Assembly (NCBI GenBank): GCA_031963465.1
Contig: JASSUG010000001.1
Coordinates: 496,001 to 560,000, forward strand
Reading direction: 5' to 3'
DNA: 64,000 nt
Origin: Mycoavidus cysteinexigens_B
GTDB lineage: Bacteria > Pseudomonadota > Gammaproteobacteria > Burkholderiales > Burkholderiaceae
Shown: piece after piece, positions 36,041 through 44,119 of the stretch
Layout: every line of letters begins with the position of its first letter
How positions within the stretch are numbered: position 1 is the stretch's first letter
Position numbers and translations under genes: made by a program
The notes under the pieces: generated by a model
Databases searched by the model: none
The model's input: the letters and a program-made list of their open reading frames with translations, nothing else
What the model was told of the DNA's origin: nothing

Positions 36041-37948
36041 ATGATTTCGGTACATTTACTTGACGGCTCAGTGCGAGAGTTCGAGCGCCCAGTCTCGGTG
36101 GCTGAAGTTGCGGCTGCAATTAGTCCCGGGCTGGCTAAAGCCGCGCTTGGCGCGCGCCTTGATGGGCAGCTAGTCGATACTTCAGCAATCATCGAGCGTG
36201 ATGCCTCGTTAGCCATTATCACCAGCCAAAATGAAGATGGCCTAGAGATCATCCGCCATTCAACCGCGCATCTACTCGCTTATGCGGTCAAAGATTTATT
36301 TCCAGAAGCTCAGGTGACAATTGGACCGGTGATCGAAAACGGCTTTTATTATGATTTTGCTTATAGCCGCCCATTTACATTAGAGGATCTTGAGACAATT
36401 GAAAAGCGCATGCGCGAGTTGGTTAAGCGCAATGAAGTCGTGTCGCGCCAGGTCATGCCGCGCGAGCAGGCGATCTGCTATTTCAATGATATCGGTGAAC
36501 ATTACAAAGCTGAAATTATCGAATCCATTCCGCCGGGCGACTCCATTTCCCTGTATTCGCATGGTGGTTTTACCGACTTATGCCGTGGCCCGCATGTTCC
36601 TAATACGGGTAAATTAAAGGCTTTCAAATTACTGAAGGTGGCGGGGGCATATTGGCGGGGCGATGCGCGTAATCAGCAATTACAACGTATTTATGGCACT
36701 GCTTGGGCGAGTCAAGAGGAATTAGACGCTTATTTATATCGGCTAGAAGAAGCCGAGAAGCGTGATCATCGTAAACTCGGTAAGCAGCTTGACCTTTTTC
36801 ATTTGCAAGACAATGCGCCGGGTATGGTGTTTTGGCACCCGCAGGGCTGGTCAATCTGGCAGCAGGTTGAACAATATATGCGAGCCCGACTTACCGGCGC
36901 AGGCTATCGCGAAATCCGCACGCCGCAGGTGATTGATCGGGCGCTATGGGAGCGTTCAGGCCATTGGCAGAACTTTCGCGATGGCATGTTCACGACTGAA
37001 TCGGAAAAACGTGATTATGCAATCAAACCGATGAATTGCCCGGGGCATGTCCAAGTCTTCAATCACACACTCCACTCGTACCGAGATTTGCCATTACGCT
37101 TGGCGGAATTTGGCTCATGTCATCGCAATGAACCCTCAGGTGCGTTGCATGGGTTAATGCGCGTGCGGGGGTTTGTGCAAGACGATGCGCATATTTTTTG
37201 TACCGAAGAGCAAGTAATTGCTGAATCCATCGCCTTTCATACATTGGCGATGGATATTTATAAAAATTTTGGTTTTACGGACATTGAGGTCAAATTATCG
37301 CTGCGTCCTGAGCAGCGCGCCGGGTCTGATGAAGTTTGGCAGCGGGCAGAAGAAGGCTTGCGTCAGGCTTTATCGGCATGCGGCCTAAGCTGGCAAGAAC
37401 TGCCGGGCGAAGGCGCTTTCTATGGGCCGAAGATTGAATATCATATTAAAGATGCGTTAGGCCGCTCATGGCAATGCGGCACATTGCAACTGGATTTTGT
37501 GTTGCCGGAAAGGCTGGATGCTGAATATGTGGCAGAAGATAATAGCCGCCGCCGGCCAGTCATGCTACATCGAGCTGTATTGGGCTCACTGGAGCGCTTT
37601 ATTGGGATTTTAATCGAACATTACGCTGGCGCCTTGCCGGCATGGTTGGCGCCAGTCCAGGTGGTGGTGTTGAATATCGCCCAAAGTCAAGCAGCGTATG
37701 CGGGCGAGGTCGCTGAAACATTGCAAAAACAAGGCTTTAGAGTTGAGGCCGATTTGCGCAATGAAAAAATTAGCTATAAAATACGCGAACATACGTTACG
37801 GAAGATCCCTTATTTGTTGGTTGTAGGTGACCGGGAACGTGATGCTCAAACGGTCGCAGTACGCGCACGTGGTGGCGTAGACCAGGGTGTGATACCCATT
37901 GGCGACTTTCTTGAAAGTTTACGCCATGAGGTGTCGAGCTTTAAATAA
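36041..37948 (+). CDS. thrS: Threonyl-tRNA synthetase
   Basis: Class II synthetase with an N-terminal TGS domain (VHLLDGSVREFERPVS), an editing domain with the zinc/editing motif HSTAHLLAYAVKDLF (about residues 72-86), and a catalytic core with MNCPGHVQVF, the motif 2 region SCHRNEPSGALHGLMRVRGF and motif 3 near PVMLHRAVLGSLERF. The start at 36041 has GGAG 7 bases upstream; the TTG just before it is not used. It has 635 residues and opens the translation cluster thrS-infC-rpmI-rplT-pheST. Confidence 0.97.
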   Translation: MISVHLLDGSVREFERPVSVAEVAAAISPGLAKAALGARLDGQLVDTSAIIERDASLAIITSQNEDGLEIIRHSTAHLLAYAVKDLFPEAQVTIGPVIENGFYYDFAYSRPFTLEDLETIEKRMRELVKRNEVVSRQVMPREQAICYFNDIGEHYKAEIIESIPPGDSISLYSHGGFTDLCRGPHVPNTGKLKAFKLLKVAGAYWRGDARNQQLQRIYGTAWASQEELDAYLYRLEEAEKRDHRKLGKQLDLFHLQDNAPGMVFWHPQGWSIWQQVEQYMRARLTGAGYREIRTPQVIDRALWERSGHWQNFRDGMFTTESEKRDYAIKPMNCPGHVQVFNHTLHSYRDLPLRLAEFGSCHRNEPSGALHGLMRVRGFVQDDAHIFCTEEQVIAESIAFHTLAMDIYKNFGFTDIEVKLSLRPEQRAGSDEVWQRAEEGLRQALSACGLSWQELPGEGAFYGPKIEYHIKDALGRSWQCGTLQLDFVLPERLDAEYVAEDNSRRRPVMLHRAVLGSLERFIGILIEHYAGALPAWLAPVQVVVLNIAQSQAAYAGEVAETLQKQGFRVEADLRNEKISYKIREHTLRKIPYLLVVGDRERDAQTVAVRARGGVDQGVIPIGDFLESLRHEVSSFK

Positions 37949-38055
37949 TACGGTTTAAAAAGCCCGCTTTATAAAATAGGATGGCTATGCAAAGCGCTTG
38001 GTTGAGGTGAGCGCGCTAGACATAGCTAGTTTTTTTAATTGAAAAAGGAAATAAC

Positions 38056-38580
38056 ATCGCTACAGATAAATCTTCACACCGCCTAAATAGCGGAATTACA
38101 GCGCCTGAAGTGCGTTTGATGGGTGTGGATGGCGAGGCCATTGGCATTGTGAAGCTGGCCGAAGCTTTGCGTTTAGCAGAACAAGCCGAGATCGATCTAG
38201 TCGAAATTGCGCCGCAAGCGGCGCCGCCAGTTTGCCGCTTAATGGATTATGGGAAATTTAAGTACCAAGAAGCCAAAAAAGCGCACGAGGCAAAGCTGAA
38301 ACAAAAGGTTATCCAGCTTAAAGAAGTCAAATTCCGTCCAGGAACGGATGAAGGTGATTACAACGTTAAGTTGCGTAATTTGGTGCGTTTTCTTGAAGAA
38401 GGCGATAAAACCAAAATCACTTTGCGTTTTCGGGGCCGTGAAATGGCTCACCAAGAAATTGGTATGCGGATGCTTGAGCGTTTGCGTGGAGACCTTGAAG
38501 AACATGGACAGGTCGAGCAAATGCCGAAGATGGAAGGGCGCCAGATTGTGATGGTGTTGTCGCCTAAGAAGAAAAAGTAA
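38056..38580 (+). CDS. infC: Translation initiation factor IF-3 with a non-canonical ATC start
   Basis: IF-3 prevents premature 50S joining and proofreads the initiator tRNA. The reading frame extends upstream of the first GTG/ATG to an ATC at 38056 preceded by AAGGAA, giving the expected N-terminus ATDKSSHRLNSGITAPEVRL and 174 residues. No ATG, GTG or TTG lies in this stretch. ATT/ATC starts on infC are known and let IF-3 repress its own translation. Conserved motifs are EIDLVEIAPQAAPPVCRLMDYGKFKY and VKLRNLVRFLEEGDKTKITLRFRGRE read in part. Confidence 0.93.
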   Translation: MATDKSSHRLNSGITAPEVRLMGVDGEAIGIVKLAEALRLAEQAEIDLVEIAPQAAPPVCRLMDYGKFKYQEAKKAHEAKLKQKVIQLKEVKFRPGTDEGDYNVKLRNLVRFLEEGDKTKITLRFRGREMAHQEIGMRMLERLRGDLEEHGQVEQMPKMEGRQIVMVLSPKKKK

Positions 38581-38628
38581 CTGGCCTAGCTTAACCGCTA
38601 TCTAGTACAAAGTTTTGGTAGTACCAAG

Positions 38629-38667
38629 TTTTGGCCACTACGCAGAGGGTTGGCGTGGTGGCCAAAA
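38629..38667 (+). promoter_or_regulatory. Hairpin in the infC-rpmI leader
   Basis: A 15-bp stem with one G-T pair, TTTTGGCCACTACGC / GCGTGGTGGCCAAAA, and a 9-base loop lies 102 bases before rpmI. There is no T run on either side, so it is unlikely to be a terminator. The upstream arm overlaps a repeated AGTTTTGG (38611 and 38628), which could allow alternative folding. L20 is known to repress rpmI-rplT by binding leader RNA in other bacteria; this hairpin is a candidate site by inference. Confidence 0.5.
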
Positions 38668-38769
38668 AATTCGGCGGGTTGATTGCCGGTATAAGTGAAC
38701 AGAGGTCATATAAGGACGGCGCACATGAGCCGTACACCTATGTTTCACGTTCAAAAAACAGGAGTTTTA

Positions 38770-38967
38770 ATGCCTAAAATGAAAACCAAGAAAAGCGCTG
38801 CCAAGCGCTTTGTGGTGCGTCCAGGGGGCACCGTTAAACGGGGCCAAGCCTTTAAGCGCCATATTCTCACCAAACAGTCGACGAAAAGTAAACGTCATCT
38901 GCGTGGCACGACTGAAGTACATGCAGCTGATGTCAGTTCTGTACGTGCAATGCTTCCATACGCTTGA
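38770..38967 (+). CDS. rpmI: 50S ribosomal protein L35
   Basis: Starts with MPKMKTKKSAAKRFVV and has the usual 65 residues. The start is fixed by homology and by CAGGAG 6 bases upstream; a longer open frame upstream is the untranslated leader. Followed by rplT 29 bases later. Confidence 0.97.
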   Translation: MPKMKTKKSAAKRFVVRPGGTVKRGQAFKRHILTKQSTKSKRHLRGTTEVHAADVSSVRAMLPYA

Positions 38968-38996
38968 TCTCACACTCACATACATAGGAGAAAACC

Positions 38997-39356
38997 ATGC
39001 CTAGAGTTAAACGTGGGGTCACCGCGCGGGCCCGCCATAAGAAAGTCATCGATGCCGCTAAAGGCTATCGTGGCCGTCGTAAAAATGTTTATCGAGTAGC
39101 CAAACAGGCTGTCATGAAAGCTGGGCAGTATGCCTATCGTGACCGTCGCAATAAAAAGCGCGTTTTTCGTGCTTTGTGGATTACTCGGATCAATGCCGCC
39201 GTACGCGAACATGATATGACCTATAGCGTGTTCGTCAATGGCCTTAAGAAAGCCGCGATCGAGTTGGATCGTAAAGTTTTAGCCGATATGGCGGTGATGG
39301 ACAAAGCCGCGTTTGCAGCGATTGTTGAGCAGGTTAGAACAGTGGTTGTAAACTAG
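38997..39356 (+). CDS. rplT: 50S ribosomal protein L20
   Basis: Starts MPRVKRGVTARARHKK and contains AKGYRGRRKNVYRVAKQAV and ALWITRINAAVREH, standard L20 sequence of 119 residues. A strong AGGAG site lies 8 bases upstream. L20 assembles early on 23S rRNA and can repress its own operon. Confidence 0.98.
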   Translation: MPRVKRGVTARARHKKVIDAAKGYRGRRKNVYRVAKQAVMKAGQYAYRDRRNKKRVFRALWITRINAAVREHDMTYSVFVNGLKKAAIELDRKVLADMAVMDKAAFAAIVEQVRTVVVN

Positions 39357-39420
39357 TTTGTTACCCTAGTTTGAGAGGCCTCGCACCATCCGGGTTGGGG
39401 CACTCTCTATTGCGTTAAGA

Positions 39421-39446
39421 ATGGGGTTCTCACTGAACCCCATTTT
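39421..39446 (+). terminator. Terminator/attenuator hairpin between rplT and pheS
   Basis: The perfect 9-bp stem ATGGGGTTC / GAACCCCAT with a 5-base loop is followed by TTTCATT. It lies 41 bases before pheS. It could end the rplT message or attenuate pheST, as known in enterobacteria. No phenylalanine-rich leader peptide was seen. Confidence 0.7.
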
Positions 39447-39486
39447 CATTGTGGCGCTTGCATTAAAGTTATATTTTGGAAAACCG

Positions 39487-40500
39487 ATGAATTTGGAGCA
39501 GATTGTTGCCGATGCTCGCCATGCTTTCGCACAAGCGGCAGATGCGGTTTCCCTAGAAAACGAGAAAGCCCGTTTTCTAGGGAAAGCGGGGCAGTTGACT
39601 GAACTTTTAAAAGCCCTTGGCAAGCTTGATGCGGATACGCGCAAGCTTGAGGGGGCGCGGATTAATCTGGCTAAGCAGCAAGTCGAAGAGATGCTGCGCA
39701 CGCGCCGCGAGCAATTAGCGGATGAACTAATGCAGCAGCGCCTGGCGGCGGAAGCGATTGATGTGACTTTGCCGGCAAGAGGCGCCAGTAAGGGCAGCCT
39801 GCATCCGGTGATGAATACTTGGGAGCGGGTTGAACAGATCTTTCGCTCAATTGGCTTTGATCTAGCCGACGGCCCTGAAATTGAAACGGATTGGTACAAT
39901 TTCACCGCCCTCAATAGCCCGCTTAATCATCCGGCGCGTTCAATGCATGATACGTTTTATATCGATGCGCGCGATGCCAATGGCGAGCTCTTGTTATTGC
40001 GCACGCACACCAGCCCGATGCAAGTGCGCTATGCGCAGATGAATCGCCCGCCAATCAGAGTGATTGCGGCTGGGCGGACCTATCGTGTCGATAGCGACGC
40101 AACGCACGCGCCGATGTTTAATCAAGTTGAAGGGCTTTGGATTGATGAGAACATTAGCTTTGCTGACCTGAAAGGGGTCTATACCGAATTTCTGCGGCGC
40201 TTTTTTGAGCGCGATGATTTACGTGTGCGTTTTCGCCCCTCTTACTTTCCATTTACCGAACCTTCAGCTGAAATCGATATGATGTTTGAGCACGGTAAAA
40301 ATGCCGGCAAATGGCTGGAGATTTCGGGCGCAGGCCAAGTCCATCCAAATGTGATCCGTAATATGGGGCTAGCACCAGAGCGTTACACTGGCTTTGCCTT
40401 TGGCAGCGGCTTGGAGCGACTGACGATGTTACGCTATGGCGTACAAGATTTGCGGCTCTTTTTTGAAGGTGATTTGCGCTTTTTGCAGCAGTTTGCGTAA
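39487..40500 (+). CDS. pheS: Phenylalanyl-tRNA synthetase alpha subunit
   Basis: Catalytic subunit of the alpha2-beta2 enzyme. The start MNLEQIVADARHAF is chosen over a longer frame beginning in the upstream hairpin. The core includes HPVMNTWERVEQIFRSIGFD, LLRTHTSPMQVRYAQ (motif 1-2), FRPSYFPFTEPSAEIDM and GSGLERLTMLRYGVQDLR (motif 3). 337 residues, full length. Confidence 0.97.
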   Translation: MNLEQIVADARHAFAQAADAVSLENEKARFLGKAGQLTELLKALGKLDADTRKLEGARINLAKQQVEEMLRTRREQLADELMQQRLAAEAIDVTLPARGASKGSLHPVMNTWERVEQIFRSIGFDLADGPEIETDWYNFTALNSPLNHPARSMHDTFYIDARDANGELLLLRTHTSPMQVRYAQMNRPPIRVIAAGRTYRVDSDATHAPMFNQVEGLWIDENISFADLKGVYTEFLRRFFERDDLRVRFRPSYFPFTEPSAEIDMMFEHGKNAGKWLEISGAGQVHPNVIRNMGLAPERYTGFAFGSGLERLTMLRYGVQDLRLFFEGDLRFLQQFA

Positions 40501-40540
40501 CTTTTTACCTATTTATTCCCACTTTTAAGCTGAGTTTTTC

Positions 40541-42970
40541 ATGCAATTCCCGCATTCCTGGTTAAGGGACTTTGTTGACCCACCTTTGTCGGCTGAGTTA
40601 TTGGCCCATGCGCTTACGATGGCAGGACTTGAAATTGAGGCGCTGCGTGCCGTTGCGCCACCGACTTCAAAGGTGGTAGTTGGTCAGATACGAGAAGTCA
40701 CTAAACACCCTGACGCGGATCGGCTGAATGTGTGCCAAGTGGATGTGGGTACGGGCGAATTACTGAAGATTGTCTGTGGTGCGCCCAATGTTGCGGTGGG
40801 TTGTAAAGTGCCGTGCGCGTTAGTGGGGGCAGAATTGCCAGCGGCTAACGCTGATGGCGCGCCTTTTCGGATTAAGCACAGCAAGTTGCGTGGCGTCGAA
40901 AGCCAAGGCATGCTGTGCTCAGCGCGTGAACTTAAAATCTCAGATGATGCCGTCGGCCTGCTGATTTTGCCAGCGGATACACCCGTTGGGCAAGATATTC
41001 GGCAGGCGTTGAATCTTGATGAGATGGTTTTTGACATTAAGTTAACGCCAAACCGGGCAGATTGTCTGTCGATTTTGGGCATTGCTCGGGAAGTCTCGGC
41101 GATTACTGGCACACCTTTGAATCGGCCGGCCTTTGCACCAATTCAAGCCAGTTTGGCTGAAATTCTGCCAGTCAAAGTGTCTGCCGCGGATCTGTGCGGG
41201 CGTTTTTCAGGGCGGGTGATGCGCCATGTGAACGCCCGGGCACACACCCCCAAATGGATGATCGAGCGTCTTGAACGCTCCGGTCAGCGTAGTATTTCAG
41301 CATTAATCGATATTTCTAATTATGTGATGCTTGAGTTGGGCCAGCCAACGCACATCTTCGATCTCGATAAACTTCAAGGCCCAATTGACGTGCGTTGGGC
41401 GCAACCCGGCGAATCCCTTAAACTGCTGAACGGCAATACCGTTGAGTTGGATGAAACGGTCGGGGTGATTGCCGATCAGCGGGCAGTGCAAAGCTTAGCT
41501 GGCGTGATGGGGGGCGATCATGCAGCGGTCTCGCTTGACACTTGCAGTCTCTACCTAGAAGCTGCGTTTTGGTGGCCAGATAGCATCCGCGGGCGGGCGC
41601 GTCGCTATAATTTCACAACTGAAGCGGCACACCGTTTTGAGCGTGGTGTCGATTATGCGGCTACGGTCGCTCACCTCGACTATATGACTCGCCTGATTGT
41701 CGATATTTGTGGCGGCGAAGCTGGGCCAATTGATGATCAAATAATTGCTTTACCAAAACGTGAGCCCTTCACATTACATGCGGCACAGGCGAGCCGCATT
41801 ATTGGCGTGGCGATTAGTCCAAGTGAAGTCGCAGACATTTTTACGCGCCTTGATTTACCTTTTGAACATAAAGGTGATCAATTTACCGTGACGCCCCCAT
41901 CCTATCGTTTTGATCTTGAGATTGAGGCAGATCTGGTTGAGGAGGTGGCCCGTATTTATGGTTTTGAGAATATTCCTGTACGCTTGCCAGTGGCCCTCAA
42001 TATCATGCGCGAGGCGAGTGAAACGCAGCGCTCAGTGCATCCAATTCGACATCAACTGGCGGCGCTTGGCTATGCAGAGACCATCAATTTTAGTTTTGTG
42101 GACGAAGCCTGGGAGCAAGATTTTGCCGGCAATGCGTCGCCGGTGCGGGTGTTAAACCCGATTGCCAGTCAATTATCGGTGATGCGTAGCACGCTGATTG
42201 GCAGCTTAGTGAATGTGCTGAGTTACAACCTAAAGCGTAAGGCTGGGCATATTCGTCTGTTTGAAATAGGGCGAGTATTCTCTCTGGACCCAGCGGTGCC
42301 AGCAGGTGATTTAACCGTGGCTGGATTAACCCAGCCGCAGTGTGTGGGGGCGTTGGCGTATGGGCCTGTTTGGCCAGAACAATGGGGCGCCGCCTCGCGC
42401 TTGGTTGACTTTTTTGATCTTAAAAGCGACTTAGTCGCTCTGTTTGCCCCGGCAACGCTGCGCTTCGCGCCTGCCGAGCATCCAGCATTGCACCCAGGGC
42501 GCAGTGCGCGCATCGAGTTGGCCGGCAAACAGGTCGGCTGGATCGGTGAATTGCATCCGCGCTGGTTGCAAAAATATGATTTACCGCATGCACCTGTTCT
42601 GTTTGAGGTCGATATCAACGCCTTGCGTGAGCGTACTTTGCCAACCGTGGTTGAGATTTCAAAATTTCCGCCTGTGCGGCGTGATATTGCAGTGCTCGTT
42701 AGCGATAAAATTACGGCGCAGGAATTGCTTGATGAAATGCAAAAAGCCCGCGCTGATGAAGCCTGTAAGCACGTGCAGCAAATTACCGTGTTTGATGAGT
42801 TTCGTCCTAAAGCAGAACCTGGAATTCAGTCTTCCCAGCAAAGAAGCCTTGCGTTTCGGATAACCTTGCAAGATACTGCAGGAACCTTGCAAGATGCAAC
42901 GATTGATTTAGCCATTAAAACTTTGGTTGACCGCCTGGTGCGAGTATATGATGCGCGTTTGCGCAGCTAA
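40541..42970 (+). CDS. pheT: Phenylalanyl-tRNA synthetase beta subunit
   Basis: 809 residues. The N-terminal EMAP/tRNA-binding domain (VVVGQIREVTKHPDADRLNVC) is followed by B3/B4 editing domains (VFDIKLTPNRADCLSI), B5 (DLVEEVARIYGF), and a C-terminal anticodon-binding domain (KFPPVRRDIAVLV). It is the partner of PheS and is 40 bases downstream. Just downstream is ihfA, the conserved pheST-ihfA order. Confidence 0.97.
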   Translation: MQFPHSWLRDFVDPPLSAELLAHALTMAGLEIEALRAVAPPTSKVVVGQIREVTKHPDADRLNVCQVDVGTGELLKIVCGAPNVAVGCKVPCALVGAELPAANADGAPFRIKHSKLRGVESQGMLCSARELKISDDAVGLLILPADTPVGQDIRQALNLDEMVFDIKLTPNRADCLSILGIAREVSAITGTPLNRPAFAPIQASLAEILPVKVSAADLCGRFSGRVMRHVNARAHTPKWMIERLERSGQRSISALIDISNYVMLELGQPTHIFDLDKLQGPIDVRWAQPGESLKLLNGNTVELDETVGVIADQRAVQSLAGVMGGDHAAVSLDTCSLYLEAAFWWPDSIRGRARRYNFTTEAAHRFERGVDYAATVAHLDYMTRLIVDICGGEAGPIDDQIIALPKREPFTLHAAQASRIIGVAISPSEVADIFTRLDLPFEHKGDQFTVTPPSYRFDLEIEADLVEEVARIYGFENIPVRLPVALNIMREASETQRSVHPIRHQLAALGYAETINFSFVDEAWEQDFAGNASPVRVLNPIASQLSVMRSTLIGSLVNVLSYNLKRKAGHIRLFEIGRVFSLDPAVPAGDLTVAGLTQPQCVGALAYGPVWPEQWGAASRLVDFFDLKSDLVALFAPATLRFAPAEHPALHPGRSARIELAGKQVGWIGELHPRWLQKYDLPHAPVLFEVDINALRERTLPTVVEISKFPPVRRDIAVLVSDKITAQELLDEMQKARADEACKHVQQITVFDEFRPKAEPGIQSSQQRSLAFRITLQDTAGTLQDATIDLAIKTLVDRLVRVYDARLRS

Positions 42971-42983
42971 CAGCTTCGAGAAT

Positions 42984-43448
42984 ATGAACCCAAAGGTATT
43001 GAGCGCACAGGTATTGGAGCAGCACGCGGCGTTAGAGCCAGCAAATCCACCCCGGGATTCATCTCAGCACTCGGCTACACGGGTTGAGAGCGGGGTGTCG
43101 ATGGCTGATGGCTTAGCAGATGAAACGCCAACCTTAACCAAAGCCGAGCTCGCTGAATTTCTGTTCGATCAAGTGGGTTTAAATAAGCGTGAAGCTAAAG
43201 AAATGGTGGATGCTTTTTTCGAGTTGATTGGCGACGCGCTTGAAAGAGGAGAAAGCGTCAAACTATCCGGTTTTGGCAATTTCCAATTACGTGATAAGTC
43301 GCAGCGGCCTGGGCGCAATCTCAGAACCGGGGAAACGATCCCGATTGCTGCGCGCAGGGTAGTGACTTTCCATGCCAGCCAGAAACTCAAGGAATTGGTC
43401 GAAGACAATATGCCGGCCGTGCAAGCATCAGCTTATGCGTCGCTTTGA
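42984..43448 (+). CDS. ihfA: Integration host factor subunit alpha
   Basis: DNA-bending partner of IhfB. The conserved part begins PTLTKAELAEFLFDQVGLNKREAKEMV (split here for reading), then SVKLSGFGNFQLRDK and RPGRN, including the intercalating proline region. Two starts are possible: ATG 42984, giving a 39-residue extra N-terminus, or ATG 43101 (MADGLADETP), preceded by GAGCGGGG and giving 115 residues. The usual IhfA is about 100-120 residues, so the later start is quite plausible; the earlier one is annotated as the outer bound. Confidence 0.9.
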   Translation: MNPKVLSAQVLEQHAALEPANPPRDSSQHSATRVESGVSMADGLADETPTLTKAELAEFLFDQVGLNKREAKEMVDAFFELIGDALERGESVKLSGFGNFQLRDKSQRPGRNLRTGETIPIAARRVVTFHASQKLKELVEDNMPAVQASAYASL

Positions 43449-43460
43449 GAGTGAGTTGAG

Positions 43461-43859
43461 GTGAACTCAGTGACGCCGCAAAAAATTACCTTGCTGCCAA
43501 TTCCTGCAAAGCGCTACTTTACGATTGGTGAAGTAAGCGAGCTTTGTGCTGTAAAGCCTCATGTATTGCGTTATTGGGAACAAGAATTCACTCAGCTCAG
43601 TCCAGTCAAACGGCGCGGCAACCGTCGTTATTATCAGCACCATGAAGTTCTGTTGATCCGCCGCATTCGAGAGCTTCTATATGAACAAGGTTTTACCATT
43701 AATGGCGCGCGCAACCGTTTAGATTCATATCAGGCACTTGCTCATGCCAGCAGCGTAACGAGCGCGTCTGAACCTCCTCCACAGACCGATGTATCCTCGC
43801 TCGACGTCAGCCGCTTGCGTGACGATATTGAGCGTGTGATCAAAATCTTGCAAAAATAA
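43461..43859 (+). CDS. MerR-family transcriptional regulator
   Basis: Small DNA-binding protein with a GTG start 12 bases after ihfA. The MerR helix-turn-helix is YFTIGEVSELCAVKPHVLRYWE, followed by RRGNRRYYQHHEVLLIRRIRELLYEQGFTI. A short C-terminal helix (SRLRDDIERVIKIL) suits dimerisation; there is no cysteine-rich effector site. In Burkholderiaceae a MerR gene follows ihfA and precedes tRNA-Pro. The ligand and target are unknown. Confidence 0.93.
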   Translation: MNSVTPQKITLLPIPAKRYFTIGEVSELCAVKPHVLRYWEQEFTQLSPVKRRGNRRYYQHHEVLLIRRIRELLYEQGFTINGARNRLDSYQALAHASSVTSASEPPPQTDVSSLDVSRLRDDIERVIKILQK

Positions 43860-43915
43860 TTGGCTAAAACGGCCCCATTCTATCTAAGAAGTGCCAACGC
43901 GCATTTTTGCTCTGC

Positions 43916-43921
43916 TATAAT
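43916..43921 (+). promoter_or_regulatory. -10 box of tRNA-Pro
   Basis: A perfect TATAAT lies 12 bases before the tRNA. The -35 region is poor: TGCCAA at 18-base spacing is the closest fit. Confidence 0.6.
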
Positions 43922-43933
43922 TTCTCGCTTGTT

Positions 43934-44010
<77 letters not shown>

Positions 44011-44119
44011 AAAATTTCCTTATATTACAAAGACTTATAAACCTAAATTATTAAATTCGCCGAGAGCATTTTAGAAACTGGCCGAGATAATCAACTCTTG
44101 ATAAGACCTACGGCCAAAT

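Noticed and set aside
38695..38769. Upstream extension of rpmI
   Set aside because: L35 begins at MPKMKTKK with a good ribosome binding site; the upstream part is leader.
39421..39486. Upstream extension of pheS from the ATG at 39421
   Set aside because: These codons form the arms of a hairpin, and PheS homology starts at MNLEQIV at 39487.
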